Both the position numbers and the translations under genes were made by a program. Shown here piece by piece: positions 1 to 13,400 of a stretch of DNA of 64,000 bases. The notes under the pieces are model-generated. The model saw nothing but the letters and a program-made list of their open reading frames with translations. It did not search any database and was not told where the DNA came from. Numbering within the stretch: the stretch's first letter is position 1; each line of letters begins with the position of its first letter. The DNA comes from Loxodes magnus (lineage: Eukaryota > Ciliophora > Karyorelictea > Loxodida > Loxodidae), in assembly GCA_946699065.1 (NCBI GenBank), contig CAMPDV010000023.1, forward strand, positions 1,302,001 through 1,366,000, in the 5' to 3' direction.

Positions 1-2228
1 ACAAGACAACAATTTCCACCTGCCGCCATTCTAAGGCCGGGACTGCTGGAATTATATCCAAAGGCATTAAACGGCTTTTAAATAAGGCTAGCAATCTTTG
101 GAAATACGATAAAAAAAATTCGCTTCATCATAGATTAGGGAGCTGTATGTAACCTTTATTAGCAAAATATTTCCTATAGCATGGTAGATTTAATACAAAA
201 AGAGACAAGATTCATTAACAATGAGAAGATAACAAAGAGAAATCGAGAATCTAGCAAATCAGAACATTTTTTAGAATTGCTATTTCACCATTTAATGCAA
301 TGCGTTCAATTAAAATTAATAAAGCAGAAACATCATTTTCATCGCGACTAACCTAATAGTGGTAAAGTCACATCAATCAATTTATTATTATTATTATATA
401 TATAAATATTCATTCGAAATATAGAGCTCATAGCTAACTTATTTAAAAGAAACAATCAGTGATAGAAAAGTTATATATCATAAATAGTTTAAACGAAATA
501 ATTTGCTTTACAGTACTGGAAAATAACATTTGATAATTTAGATATAAATTTTCATCAAAAGCTATTTAAGAAATGTTTATTATTTCTTTAAAAATTATTT
601 TAATTTTATTTCATAAGAAAAATTAAGGCATCTTATTTTTGCTTTAAGAAAAGATGGGATATAGATTTATTTGAAAATAGATCTAGATGGTAAGTTTTAA
701 AGTTTTTCATATAAAAGCAATTTTTTAATAAATATTGCTATATATTATGAGTTTTATTTAATTATTATTATATAATCCATCTTTCAGAGAATTTGCAATC
801 AGATTAAATTCTTTGTTGAAACTTAGGAATACATTTTTTAAAAAGGCTCTAAGCAGGGAATTGAACTCTGCTTAAATTAAGCTTATTCACTAATAACCAG
901 TAGTTCAACCACTCTTATAATTGATTCAGCAAAAGATTAGATTTTAGATTAATTTAAACTTAATTTCACTAACTATGCTCTCTCTATTTCAATGATAATT
1001 GCTATTATATCTCAAATTATTAATCAAAAAGAACCTTAAAAATACTAAACTTATATAGCCTTTAAATACATTTAATACTAAAATTACATCTATTTATTTC
1101 TTTTTTATTACAACCTTATTCTAGTAATGTAGAAAAAAGAATTTCAAAAAGTAAGCAAATTATCATATCAATGATAACATGTAAGAAGGACTTGCATTAG
1201 TAAATTGATAAGAACAAATAAAATAGCTTTATTAATAAAAGATATGATAGAGTACTCTTATTAATACAATGCTAGTAATTTATGATATAAGCTGCTAGTT
1301 TCCTTAATTAAATCTTAAGAATATAATTAAATAAACTTATGATTCATATAAAATAGTAAAAATAGATTAAGAAATTGAATTACTAAACTAAAGACTTAGG
1401 CAATTATATTTAGTATTAGATCTATATTTAAATCACTAAATTTGTTTTTGCTTTTTATTTTAAAATTGATTATTGATCTAGATAAATAAAGGAAAATCTT
1501 AATCTTTTAACATTTCAATTTCTTAAGAACTTATGAAAATAGTTACTAAATCTTATAACTATGCTAATATTTTATTTTGAATATAGGCAATAAAATCCAA
1601 ATGACAATTATTATATTTTGGCTAATTTTCTACTTGAGATAAAGAAAGAAATTCCTTATGAAGAAGGTAGGCTATAAAATACTTAGATTTTTAAATAAAA
1701 AATAGATTTTTTTAATAGCAACATTATAATCCTTTCTTATATATTTAACTTTTCCTAAGAAAAAGAGTATTAAATACTAAGTATATTAATTCAGACTATA
1801 ATAACTTTCTATTTTATTCATATAGATTACACAGATTTTGCTCATAACTAAAACTAATTAGAGTGATAAGACTAAACTAATAAAAAACTAGAATTGATAA
1901 AGATTATAAAGTGAGTTTATGAGTCTTTTTGACAATAAACTTCTATAAAATAAAGCAAATTTAAAGTTAGTGCTAAATAACTTAAATTATACTATTTAAT
2001 ATTTCCTTTTTCTAATAAATTAGATAAAGGCATTTTTTATTTAAATAGTTTATAGTTAAAGGTAAATAGTTTCTCTCTAAACATATAAGCTTCTAGTAAG
2101 TGCTGATTTAATGAGATATTATTTTAGCTTGACTGTTTTAAGGGAAAGCAACGATAAATCTGTTTGATAAAATAAAAATTAATTAAGCAAATATTTAATT
2201 AGGCTAACTAATAAATAGTCAGGAAGTT
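1..2228. other. AT-rich flank; no confident gene
   Basis: The first 75 bases are unusually GC-rich for the window and may be the edge of a coding exon or repeat outside the window. A short open stretch from the ATG at 181 is rich in Lys/Glu/His for about 57 codons but too short to call. From about 1500 to 2228 there is weak similarity to the regions before copies 2 and 3, so this is the decayed upstream part of the duplicated unit. A tRNA-like relic lies at 826-925. Confidence 0.4.
826..925 (-). tRNA. tRNA-like relic
   Basis: On the minus strand an A-box-like AGAGTGGTTGAAC is followed by a T-arm/B-box GCAGAGTTCAATTCCCTGC and, right after the presumed 3' end, TTTTT, a typical Pol III terminator. 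The acceptor stem pairs only at about 4 of 7 positions and the anticodon arm does not fold well, so it is probably a tRNA pseudogene or tRNA-derived SINE head. A homologous stretch is at 13905-14000. Confidence 0.3.
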
Positions 2229-2618
2229 ATATACGCTAATAAGCTTAATTGATAACAAAATTATATATAAAATTACTCTTTAATCTAAATTATTAATGCA
2301 AGCTTTAATTAATAACTTAAATAAAGAGAAAATTATTTATATAACATGTAATTAAATTATTACTTTTATTTATCATAGAAGATTATGTTTAGATTTAAAG
2401 AATACTTTTGATCTTAAAATTCATTTTTTAACTTTATATACTTATGTATGCTGTCAGGTAATTACAAGAATATTTTCTTAATTTATATTTGCATTTATCC
2501 TCATTAAATTTAATTATTTATTTAATTAGGATTTATTCACTAATATTTCACAATTAGTTAATTAATGCTTTAGTGAATTTACACTTAAACTATTTGCTTT
2601 ATTTTCTTTTTTATAAAA
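2229..2618 (+). repeat. Conserved 5' flank of the receptor copies
   Basis: The stretch before the ATG of copy 1 recurs before copy 2 (about 21535-21923) and, for the last 150 bp or so, before copy 3 (about 43515-43675). The last 110 bp are practically identical in all three and end in a T-rich run and TTTTTTATAAAA directly before the ATG, which may include a TATA-like core promoter with a very short leader. Function as promoter is inferred from position and conservation only. Confidence 0.45.
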
Positions 2619-5600
2619 ATGAATACTTATAAAATTATCTTCTTTACCTTTTTATTTCTAGCTATTCAACCAACTCAATCTTTAAAGATTCTGCTAGTCA
2701 GTTCCCCTTATACCATTTCTTCCCTTCCGTTATTTATTCAGTATTCGATCTTTTTAAGTTAATTCAACAATACCAACTTCCTTCCTATTCCTTTGCAGTT
2801 GAAAACTCCTTACTTTTAACTGAAAGATATCTAACCCATAATAAGAAGTTAAGGCATTAAAATAATCCTGGATATCACTCAAAACAAGCTATATACAATA
2901 AGACTTAATTACCTACAACTAAAATGCCTTCATTTTGTTGCCTATCGCATAGAAGACTAATTTAAACAAGGAAATACTTACTAAATAATGCCTACTTATA
3001 GATAAGAGGGTGAAGCTCTGCAGGCTTTATTTGAATATCTAGGGTTTGATAGAATTTCTTATATAAACTAGCATGATGAAAGATACTACAAGCCACAAGA
3101 ATTTATAGACTAAAACAAAGTTAAGATTTCCACTTCTATAAATATACCTCAAACTTCTTATCCAGACTAAGTTGGATATACTTGCTACGATGCTTATATA
3201 TAATAGAAACTTATGAATGAATTTCCTAAGTCTATAAGAATTTATGGCTCAAATAAAGTTCTTTTATAAGCAGACTTTTGCTGGTAAACTTTTATTTTGT
3301 TCTTCGCTACTTAGTTTAGAATGACTGGAGTATAGTTTTCATGGTTTAATGGCCTTGAAGCTTCGTTTATAATAAATCAGATGATAATTGTAATAATCTA
3401 ATAAGTAGCTAATATACATCTCGATATTTTATCGAATGGAATGATAACACTAACTCCTAAAGGATTTGTTCCTCTAACTTATTTACATTTTACAGGCTAT
3501 TATATAATAAGCTTTCTAACTTTCATTGATTAACTAAACTATAATAAAGACTTAAACTTCGACGATAGTATTTTAGAAATATTTGAGGAATTTAAAGATT
3601 AATACTTTCTAAGTAATAGAGTAATGAAAGCTTATTTTTCTGTTTATAATACATAGAAGGAAAATAACGTAGAGGTAATTTCAATTATCAATAACTAAGT
3701 TATTTAGCTATCTTAGATAATATTCCCAGGACCAAGTAATATTCCTCCTAATAAGTATGTAACTATAGAAATATCATATAACACCAACTCTAATTTACCA
3801 GATGATCAAAACACTAACATTACACGTATGAATCCTCCATTACATGTTCCTTGCATTATAAATCATATTAGATAAGACTCTAGCTTCCTTACTAACTGAT
3901 ATATTTAGACTAATCCTCTTACTTTTGGAGTAGATTCTTAAGACTTTAACGGCACTTTAAACGATGTTGTAAAAAATGTTTATGATTTAGGAGTTGCACA
4001 CTAAGGAAGTTTGGAAATGAACAGCTGGATGTTGGTATATTAGATATTTAGGAAAGTAAATATAAATATACCTTATTTATATTCAAGCAAATAAGATTAA
4101 CTACAAAATATATAAGAAAACCCTAAAGCTTTTAATAACTATGTTTCATGAGAGGAATTTGGATACCTTTATATCAAGTTTTTGGAAGCTAATAAATGAA
4201 ACAAGTTTGGGTTGTTCTTCCAATAATATGAACCTTCTGATAAGAACATTCATGATAAAATAGCTTTATGAGCTTAAGAAAAATCTAAAACTATCTTAAA
4301 TTCTAACGATACTACTTTTTTATCCGACTCCTAAAAATATAACTAGACCATATATGATGAAATAGCTACTTAAATTATGAAGAGAGAAATAAGAGTTATT
4401 TTAGCTTATCCTGCAGTAAATTTGCTACAGTCAATTTCAGATAAAATAGCTCATTCTGGTTGAGAAGAAGGTGACACAAATTTTATATTTATGTAGAGTG
4501 CTAGCATCATAGAAAATTCCACAATCTAATATAATTTAGGAACTAAATTGAAAAAGATACTACATGGATCTGTCACTATCACAACAGTAGAATATGTAGG
4601 AGAAGACGGACAAACTCTTATGGCAGCATAATAAGAATGCTCAGATATTCCAGTTTCTCCTTGCTATTACGCTGAGTAGCTTAAAATTATTTCTCATGGT
4701 ATATTTGATTGCTTAGACAAAGGAACTAATTATCAAGATCCTGATATTCTAGCATAAAATATAAGATATTCAAAATTTACAGGATGTAGTGGAACAGTCA
4801 GATTTTAATACACTTTAAACTTTAGAGATAAAGCTAATTTCTACTTCGTTAAGAATATTTACGATTATAATTGGAAATTATATGAAATACCCTATATAGA
4901 ATACTGTCCATCTTGTGCAAGCATTTGAACAGTGTTGACAAATATATCAATGTGAAATGACAATAAAACAACCATTCCTAAAGACTCATACGAAATTTAC
5001 TAAGAGACGTGCGATTTTTCAGAGCGAAGAGTATATGAATTTTAAAGGGCAGTTCTAGCCTTTATTTTTTAAATGGTTGGACTTTTAGTTTATACAAGCC
5101 TGATTGTAGCTTATGGTTTAAAGATTTGGAGAAATCACAAAGTAAGCATTTTAGAGAAAGAAGATATTATGAGTACAGACGATAAAATATTTATCTTCAC
5201 TTTGGTTGTGTAAGTATTATAATATGTAACAATGGGACCAGATTTAAAATATTTAGTACCTTCCTCTATTAGCATAAGTTTGAATATAGTATCCTTAAAC
5301 TTCTTTCATATAAGAATGGATGCTTCTATCTTTTGGTTTAACTACTTTCTATGCATATCTTTAGCCTTTCTAACTATTATCTTAGACTTAGCTTTTTTAT
5401 TCTAATTTGAAGTGAGGTGCAAAAATAATTGGCTACTAAGAAAAATAGGTTAATTTTCCTTTGTCTTTTCAGCTTCTTTAATAAAAGTGACTCTAACTCC
5501 AATTATTTACATTCTAATAGAAACTTATAAATGTACTTATGGAAGAGATGATAACTTAGACTCTAAAATAGAACTTAAGGAAGGATTCTTGGACATGGAT

Positions 5601-6629
5601 TGCTAAGAACATTGTCTTAATAGTCTACATATTAAAACGTTAGTTTTAACAACTTGCACTTTGGTAATTTATATTCCCTTAACCATTTTGATTCGTCCTC
5701 ACTGGCAAGAACTTTAGAAAGAAACTCTGCATATAAGATACCAAGGTTGGTATTTAATAGCATAGAGTGCAGTTTAGTTATTTGTAGGAGTGCTGAAGTA
5801 AATGCTTAAGCAGTTTTATCCAAGAGCCCATGCAATAATATACTCCTTCTTATTCCTTTCTCTTGCAATTCTAGTGTAAGTCAAAAAACCAATTAACTAC
5901 TTAAAAATAAATTCGATGCTGTTTTTTGCATTTCTACTAACTTCGTATATTACAGCAATAGTAGCAGTAGCTATTGAAGCTAGCGATCTTGTGGTTCTAA
6001 TTATGTAAATACTATTACTTTCAGGATGCTTAATTATTGTTATAGTAGGATATAAAATAGTTAAAAGATATCCAGTTCTCTTGAAGTATTCATAACCTAA
6101 TTTATTAAGACTATTCAAGTTCGCATTTAATCATAAATCAGATGCTAATATTCTAAAGGAGCACATAGAAGTATATAACGAAAGAATATAGAAAGAAAGA
6201 TAAAAATTATGTGAAAGCTTAAAATAATGAATGGAAGAAGAAAAGTCACTCCCTAAGCAATTATAGTAGCTAGCTTTCGATTTATAAGGTTAGCAGATAA
6301 TTATTAGTTTAAAGGAAGAAAAAGTAAAACTTGAAATTGATGAAAGCTAAGAAATAAAAAATTTAGTAGAGCAAATATAAAATAAAACTGAAATTAATAA
6401 TGTTAGTACAACTTTGATTTATTCGGAAATAAATCTTGCATAAAAGGAAGATATTCAAGATTCAAAGAACAAACTTGAGTTCAAAGAGGAAAATAAAAAA
6501 ACAGATAAAATAATTTCATTTAAGACAAATTAAATTTAGGTTGAGTAAGATAAAATCAACTCATTTAGGTTAAAATAACAGGGAGATGTAGTTTTTCATT
6601 AGAGAAATCAGATAGAAAAAGAGGATTGA
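2619..6629 (+). CDS. Receptor-like multi-pass membrane protein, copy 1
   Basis: Reads as 1336 residues when TAA/TAG are Gln and TGA is Trp; the closing TGA at 6627-6629 follows Lys-Glu-Asp. Seen: a hydrophobic signal peptide (residues 1-19), then blocks that resemble the ANF-receptor / type I periplasmic-binding fold (PTYRQEGEALQALFEYLGF near 125, FRMTGVQFSWF near 232, FTGCSGTVRF near 720), then about 8-9 hydrophobic segments between about 810 and 1150, and a Glu/Lys/Gln-rich coiled-coil tail of about 190 residues. The architecture suggests a surface receptor or channel with a ligand-binding ectodomain. It resembles class C GPCRs outside, but the membrane part looks more like TRP-like ciliate multi-pass proteins; both are inference. 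No intron is needed. The start is the first ATG after a T-rich leader that all three copies share almost exactly. First of three tandemly arranged copies. Confidence 0.8.
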
Positions 6630-7638
6630 GCAAGAATTTTAAAAACATTTGAACTTTTTATAATAAAGAACTAAAATAATAAAAGTTATTGCTTATTTAT
6701 CAAAAGCTTCTGCTAATAAAATATTTTAAGTTTCTACCTTCATCAAAGATATTAAATTCCATATAGAGAAAAAATGATATAACAGTGACTTGTATATATA
6801 AAATAAATAAAGCAAACAATTTGAGCACAATATTATAATATTAGCATAAGAAGATATATTAAATAACCATAATTAAAAGATGTGACATGTACTTTTTACA
6901 AAGTTATTATGCTTTAATATGTATAATTTTACCTAAATATACAGGATTTTTTTTATATTCCATACTTAATTAAATTTTTATGCGAAACATCAAGCCTTAA
7001 TAATTTTTAACTAAATTATAATAATATAAAGCATCTTCCTTGCAATTTATTTCTTTAAGTTAATTTTTTGTAAATAAATAGGCTATAAATTACTAAAGCA
7101 GCTTCTCATACTTTCTTTATATTTTATGAAATTAAAACTATTATTCTTTAAACCTTAAGAATTTGATATTTAATTAAGTTAATAAAACTTGTTAGTAAGC
7201 ATCAAGTTTCAATAGTTTCCATTTTTAAAGCCTGGAGTCTCTTTATTATAAGAGAGATATTATTTTTCATATATCATTAGTTTAAATTGAAAGCAATCAA
7301 ATTAAAATACATAAAAACTAAAGATTAAGTAGGAAAAATAAAGAATTTCGCTTATATTTTTTCCCATTCACTAACTTTTATTTAGTGAAGGCTTGCTAAG
7401 TAGTTTTGTAAATTTAAATAACTAGCAATTTATTTAATATCAATCTTTATAGCTTTAGCTAGTATAAAACAATAATTTCTTCTTTCATAAAATTTAATAT
7501 TAATAAGTGTTTTGTTCGTTTTTTCTAGTATTTTATATTTTATATTACTAAGAATAAAAATAGGAAAAATTAATTAGGAGCATTTATTTAAATTGCTTTG
7601 TATTTATCCTGGTTTTATAGTTTTATTGAGTTTATCTT

Positions 7639-7685
<47 letters not shown>

Positions 7686-10600
7686 TCTAATAATGAACTC
7701 TTTTGTATAAATAATGATGTATCCGAGCTTTTTAAATTTTTAAAGTAGAAAAATGATTTTAGTGTATGTATAAAACTATTGACTTGATATATGAATAATA
7801 TAAATTATTTACATAGATTTATGCTTATTTTTTGCTAGTTTAGAAATTATTTATCATTCATAATTCAATTTAATAGCTTTCTAAGCTTTAAATTATATTT
7901 AATAACTATTAAGAAATCTCTTCTTATAAGAGTCTAATAAAGCTTCACTTTTTTTAATTTATAATATTTAGTTATAGTTATGATTTCATTCAGCTAGAAC
8001 TACTATATTACAATAATAATAGATATAAAAGCTTCAATGTTTCGAATATTTGTACATAATTGCATTACTACATCTAATTTATCATGCAATTATATTAAAT
8101 AAAATTTCTATTTCCTTCAAGCACTCAATCATGCTCCTTGTTCAAATTCATCTAGTAACTACTATGCTATTAAATAAATTATGCAATATCCTCTTATAGA
8201 GTTTATATTAAGGCATTAAAGCTATAAAGCTTCTATTTTATTCTTTTATACGTTCCAAATCAAAAATATTTTAAATCACATCATTTAATAAAGAAATTAC
8301 TCTAAAGGCAAGAATTCTAATTTAATTTCTCATAGCTTAATAACTATTTCTGCGATTATCCTTTAATCTTATAAAAAGGGTTTATCAGCTTTTTTTATAG
8401 TTACTAAAATTAAAATCTGGCATACAAGGATGATTTATTTTTAAATATAGCATATTATTAGGGAAAAGATGACTCAGTATTTGTAAATAAACAAATATTT
8501 ATATCCTGATAAATATATAAAGGTATGCTTATTATTTAATATCTATCTTAATACTCATTTATATAATAATTTAAATTTGCTAAATTAATGTATACTAAAG
8601 TTTAATTAAGCAGTCTCTAATTTAGATATTTTACTAGAGTCAATTATAATAATAATTAATTAATAATCTTAAAGTTATAATAATTTAGAATTATGAGCAA
8701 ATATATTCATAGAAATATAAAATTAGCTTTGCTTAGTTCAAATGTAGAAAATTTATTTAGGATATATTCTATTATGATTGCTTATATAGCTATATTCCAA
8801 CTAAATTGATAGATTAAAAATGTTAACTAAGTTGGAAATACTTTTATAAGTGGTTAATTGAAGAGAGCTAGCTAATATTTAATTATTTATCAGTTATGAT
8901 TAACATTGCTATAACCATAATATATTATATGCCTAAAATAATTTATTAAATTAAATACCAATCTATTTTATAATAACCCTACTAATATGTCTAAATGCTG
9001 CATTGTAGATAAATATATAAATATAGTAATATAGTAATAGAGTATGAAGTATATAAAAAGAATAAAGTATTTTAAATCTTATTTATATCAAAATGCTTAA
9101 TTACTCAATTTAGATATTAAAATTTTAATTTATTTATTTTAGAAAAATTTAGAGTCTTAATATTAAAAAGATCATTTTTTCTAATTTTTCTTCAATATTA
9201 ATTCTGATCAATTTAAAAATTATTAGCTTTATAAGGAAATTTTTTAAAGCAAATAATCATTTAAAGAATGAAATAATAAAGACTGCTTTATTTATGAAAA
9301 CGAAGCTTTAAAACTAGGTATTTTTAATTAAAATTTCTCATTTAAGTCTAATAATTATTTATATTTATTAAAATTGAAGATTCTTACTAGAAGATTTATT
9401 ATATAGATCTTTCTTTAGTATATTCAATAATCTTTTAATTTTAGTCTACTAAATATTTACTCTAAAATTACATTTATACTCCAATAAGATAAAATATTTC
9501 TCACATTTCTTATTCAAATGAACAACCAAAAGAGCTAATTTTATCTAGCGATTTATAAGTTCTAGAATAAAATAAAAAATAAAAAGGTGTTCTTAACGAA
9601 AAGCTCTGAAAATGAAAAAATTGGATAGAAAACACTATAAAATAAATTATTTTAAACCAATAAAACTAAGTATTTAAGTAAATACGCTTATACATCTTGC
9701 AAGAGGTAAAACAATTAAAAATGTATATTTTTTATTTTTAGTTAAGACTAAACTAGTTGATTTGAAAACTTTAGCAGTGTTTCTAAAATAAAAGTATTAA
9801 ATTTAATTTATTATTATTGAATTATTAAAAAGAAATGAATTTTCAGGGTTATTTAATTTTGCTAAATTGAAGAAGGATGATTAAAATATCTTAAATAAAC
9901 ATTTTAAAATAATGAAATCCTTTAGAACTTGAATTTGAAAAAGATGGAATAAATACTAAACTAAAGTGATTTAAATATAAATAAAAACGAAAATTAAAAA
10001 AATAATCTAATTTCATAATCAATTATAGCTACTATGAAAATGAATAAAAGAGTAACTCTTAAAGCTAGATGCATCTAAAATCAGTTGATAAAAATTAGAA
10101 ATAAAAATTATTTTAATTTAAGTTAATTAATAAAATTTTAAGATTAAACAACATTTATATTGATATAATTAAAAAATATTATATAAAAATCTATCTTAAT
10201 AGATCTTAATAAAAGATATTAAAAAAATATTAATAATTAAGAATAAAAATAAATATATTAAATTTCATATAGAAATAAAAATATATTTTGGAAATATTTT
10301 AGGAATTAATTAAATTTAGTTTGATAATTAATATCTGAAAAGTCTTTTAACCTTTATTTTATTTAACAATTTTTAGTAGCATTTTAATAAAAATTAATTG
10401 CTTGAAAGTAAAATTTATTTATTTACTATTTATCAAACTACCTGAAAATTTAATTTTTTAATATGAAACTGTAAATAAATAGCCTTTATATATCATATTA
10501 TATAAAATTATGATTATAAAAATTTGGCTTTATTGTTATTTAAACTGATTAGCTGATTCTTTAAATTTTTAAATTTCTTTTTATTAAGAATTTTATAAAC

Positions 10601-11415
10601 AAATGTCTTAAGATAAAAGATTTGAAACTTACATAAATCAAACTTAATAAAAATCCATTATGTCTTTATTGATAATTAAAAATATATTAAAAAAGCAAAA
10701 TATTTCAAAATATGAAGCAATCACAAATTAATTTTGTTGAAAAAGCATTATATCTACAATAATATATTTCTAAGTATACCAATATCCATTAAAAATAAAT
10801 TTAAATATTATACTTTTATGAATTTACCTAATATATAAACAAATATCTTAAGATCACTAGCATCTTGACTCTTTTATTATTAAACAAAAATAATTTTAAA
10901 TAATTTTAAGATGAAACTTAGTTTAAATTTTTATTATTTAAAGACTACAAAAAGTAACTGAATTTTATTAAAGATAATTTAAAATTTAAATTTAATATGC
11001 AATATTATCAAGAAAGATTAAATTTAAATTAAGAATATAAGAAAATAAATAAAAAGCATTAATTAGGATTAAAGTAAATATTATTTTAGTAGAAGAATTA
11101 AATTATTAAAAGTTTAAAGAAATATAATAGCTTAAATAATTAAAAAGTAAATTAATATTAACTTATAAATAAAAATATTTAAAGTTACTGGATAATTATT
11201 AAATAGATATGTAATCCAGAGGTAATTAAGCTATAATTTTATTATTTTTATTTAGAGAAATTAATAGTTGAACTATTTCAAAGTTGAAAAGAATAAGCAA
11301 TGGATAATAAAATTTTAATCTCTGGAATTTTAAATTAAAAGAAGTAATTTTTGAATTAGAGAATTATTCTATGGGATGAGAGACAAAATTAATTCCTCTT
11401 AATATTCTGACTAAT
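6630..11415. other. Long AT-rich intergenic region
   Basis: Very AT-rich sequence after receptor copy 1. No frame holds convincingly as coding on either strand and no conserved motif is recognised. The only clear structure is a (TTTA)n microsatellite near 7638-7686. It probably represents heavily decayed insertions and spacer. Confidence 0.5.
7638..7686. repeat. (TTTA)n microsatellite
   Basis: About twelve uninterrupted TTTA units in an AT-rich spacer. The same unit forms the tail of the GC-rich elements near 13.4 and 13.8 kb, so it could be the leftover tail of a decayed retroposon; that is inference. Confidence 0.8.
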
Positions 11416-11431
11416 TTGAAATTTCAATTTA

Positions 11432-11745
11432 ATTAATTAATTTCAACTAAAAAGGTTTTTGGGCCGGAAATTCCTTTCCGATTGCACGACCCGACGCTCT
11501 CTTTTTATGGAATAACGGGTATATCCTGTTGTGCTCCAGGCACAGGTGATAGGGAGCTTCATCGCTATGATCAGCCAGGCTTCAAGCCCTAACCAAGAGC
11601 GGATAATCTCAAAAAAAACGTTCCCTTCAGAAAATGGCTCTGACCAGGGATTTTCTCAGCGACAGGAAAGGAACTTGTTCCTAGCTATAAAACCAGAAAG
11701 TTTAGACACGAAGGTCATTCTCAGCCCCTTCCATCTTTTCAATTA
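11432..11745 (-). mobile_element. SINE-like element A, copy 1
   Basis: A 314-bp GC-rich island flanked by a perfect 16-bp target-site duplication, TTGAAATTTCAATTTA at 11416-11431 and 11746-11761. It is about 88% identical to 27003-27319, which has the same ends but a different duplication, proving independent insertion. Read on the minus strand it begins TAATTGAAAAGATGG and ends GTTGAAATTAATTAAT, i.e. with a short TTAA-repeat tail, as expected for a retroposon; the orientation is inferred from that tail. On the plus strand, GCTTCAAGCCC matches the Pol III B-box at 10 of 11 positions, but no convincing A-box was seen. No protein is claimed: an open frame across it is uninformative because all three stop codons can be sense here. 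Confidence 0.75.
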
Positions 11746-11761
11746 TTGAAATTTCAATTTA

Positions 11762-13034
11762 TATATCAAATTTTCACTTCATTGTTTTTTAATTTGAGGT
11801 TATATGAGATTTTGGTCAATTAAAGATATGTGAATCAACTTCAAAGACGGTCGCTTGATGAAAGTAATAACTTTGTAAAGGAAAGTAAAACTTAAAATCA
11901 AAAATTTAACATTGGATACTATAATAAAGAATGTAATTTTGGTATTACAGGATTTTCAAACAGTAAATATTCTTAAAACAAGAAATGATAATCAATATTT
12001 AAATCAAAAACAGAAATTCTAAAAGAATTAAAAATAAATTTAAGTAAAAAAATTTAAACCTATTTAATATAAGTTAACTCATTCCTTTTAAATCTTCAAT
12101 CTTTTCTTCAATCTTTTTACTAATAACTAAGCTTTTTATCATAGAGAAGCATTAATTAAAAAAATAAAATAAATGAATAATACTTGTGACTTTCACAAAA
12201 CATATTTATAAAAATTATAATGATTTAATTTAAAAATTATAATATTTAAATAAATCAATTATAAACAAGAAAAAAGTAAAAATAAAAAATAAAATAATTA
12301 AATAAGCTTAATTTAAAAGTTAGAATATTTAAAAATTTATTAATATTTTAAAAATTTTTTATAAATTTAAAACCTAATTTAGATATGCCGAATTTTTATA
12401 GAAATTATTCTGTAGAAAACTATTAATTTTAATCTATTAAATGGTTTTATTTATTATAATATGTCATTTATTTATTATTATAATTTATTTCATAGTCTTC
12501 GTAAGTTTTCTTGTTAAAATTAAAAAACTTTAAATATTTTTTAATAAACTTATTTGATTTAAGCAATTTTCTTAAACTTATTAATATAATATAAAATTAA
12601 AAGTTTTTAAATATATATTAAAATTAAATTTCAATTTACGGTCAAATTAATTTTCTGAAAATTTACTTAAATTTTTCATAATTTTTTGTATAAAAAGATT
12701 TTTAAATGAATTTTATAAAAAAATCTATGAATTAAATATAGCTACCATATAAAAGTTCTCTTTCTTTAACTTTAAATAACTTATCTATTAAATTCTATTT
12801 TTTTATATTTTTTTCCTTTCTTTTATAAAATAAATAAGAAATAAAGCTTTTTTTTAGATATAAAAAGTTACTCTAGTACTACTAAATATTTTTATTATTT
12901 TTATTACCAATAAATTTTCTTTTCTGCAGTATTAATTTTTTTATATACAAACGCTAAATACTATTAAATTTTTTAAAATATAATTATAATTTCCTATATC
13001 AAATCAAATTTATATATTATTATTTTTTTTTTTA
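11762..13034. other. AT-rich spacer, no gene seen
   Basis: Extremely AT-rich spacer between element A copy 1 and the GC-rich tandem units. Homopolymer and TTTA/AAAT runs are frequent. No frame, motif or repeat could be supported. Confidence 0.5.
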
Positions 13035-13400
13035 ATAGGGTGAAAAGCCATTTCCTTCGGATGCTACTTTGAGTCCCAGCAAGGCAACTAAAAAATGAGA
13101 GCGGACGCAGGATAAATCGGAGAAAGAGAAACAAATAACAAGAGAAGGAAGATTCGACAAGTTGGAGAACTCTGAATGCTGTGAGGAATCCTTCTTCATC
13201 ATAGGTCGAGGAAAGATGTATCCGTAATCGCATATTGCATCCTATGCTTTGGAAGGAAAAATTATAGGGACGTACTGCAGGAAGAGAAAATAAAGATAGA
13301 GACCCATAAAATTTTATTTTTCGACATTAAGTAAAATTAATTTGAAGAGCTGCGCACCAACGAGAGTGCTACACGCTCTATAATCCAATTTATTTATTTA
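13035..13400 (+). repeat. GC-rich tandem unit B1 with terminal hairpin
   Basis: About 365 bp of relatively GC-rich sequence that aligns loosely with the next unit (for example ATCATAGGTCGAGGA here against ATCGTAGGTCAGGA in B2). It ends with a hairpin, AGAGC (13346-13350) pairing with GCTCT (13375-13379) and GCAC with GTGC inside, loop containing CAACGAG, followed by TATAATC and a TTTA-repeat tail. A 3' hairpin followed by short tandem repeats is typical of LINEs/SINEs recognised by a stringent reverse transcriptase, so this is probably a SINE-like retroposon. No clear target-site duplication was found. Confidence 0.5.

Noticed and set aside
1-130. Resemblance of SKAGTAGIISKGIKRLL to the start of histone H2A
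   Set aside because: Only a handful of matching residues, no continuation of the histone fold, and two other frames look equally plausible.
5897-6118. Minus-strand ORF over the receptor membrane segments (also 25217-25423 and 46968-47174)
   Set aside because: Antisense shadow of the plus-strand receptor genes, preserved only because the genes themselves are conserved.
7000-11400. Many long open frames in AT-rich DNA
   Set aside because: Low-complexity Asn/Lys/Ile/Gln strings are expected by chance when no codon is an absolute stop.
11531-11749. Possible protein in SINE-like element A, either strand
   Set aside because: With all stops readable as sense codons an open frame has no weight, and copy 2 is frameshifted relative to copy 1.
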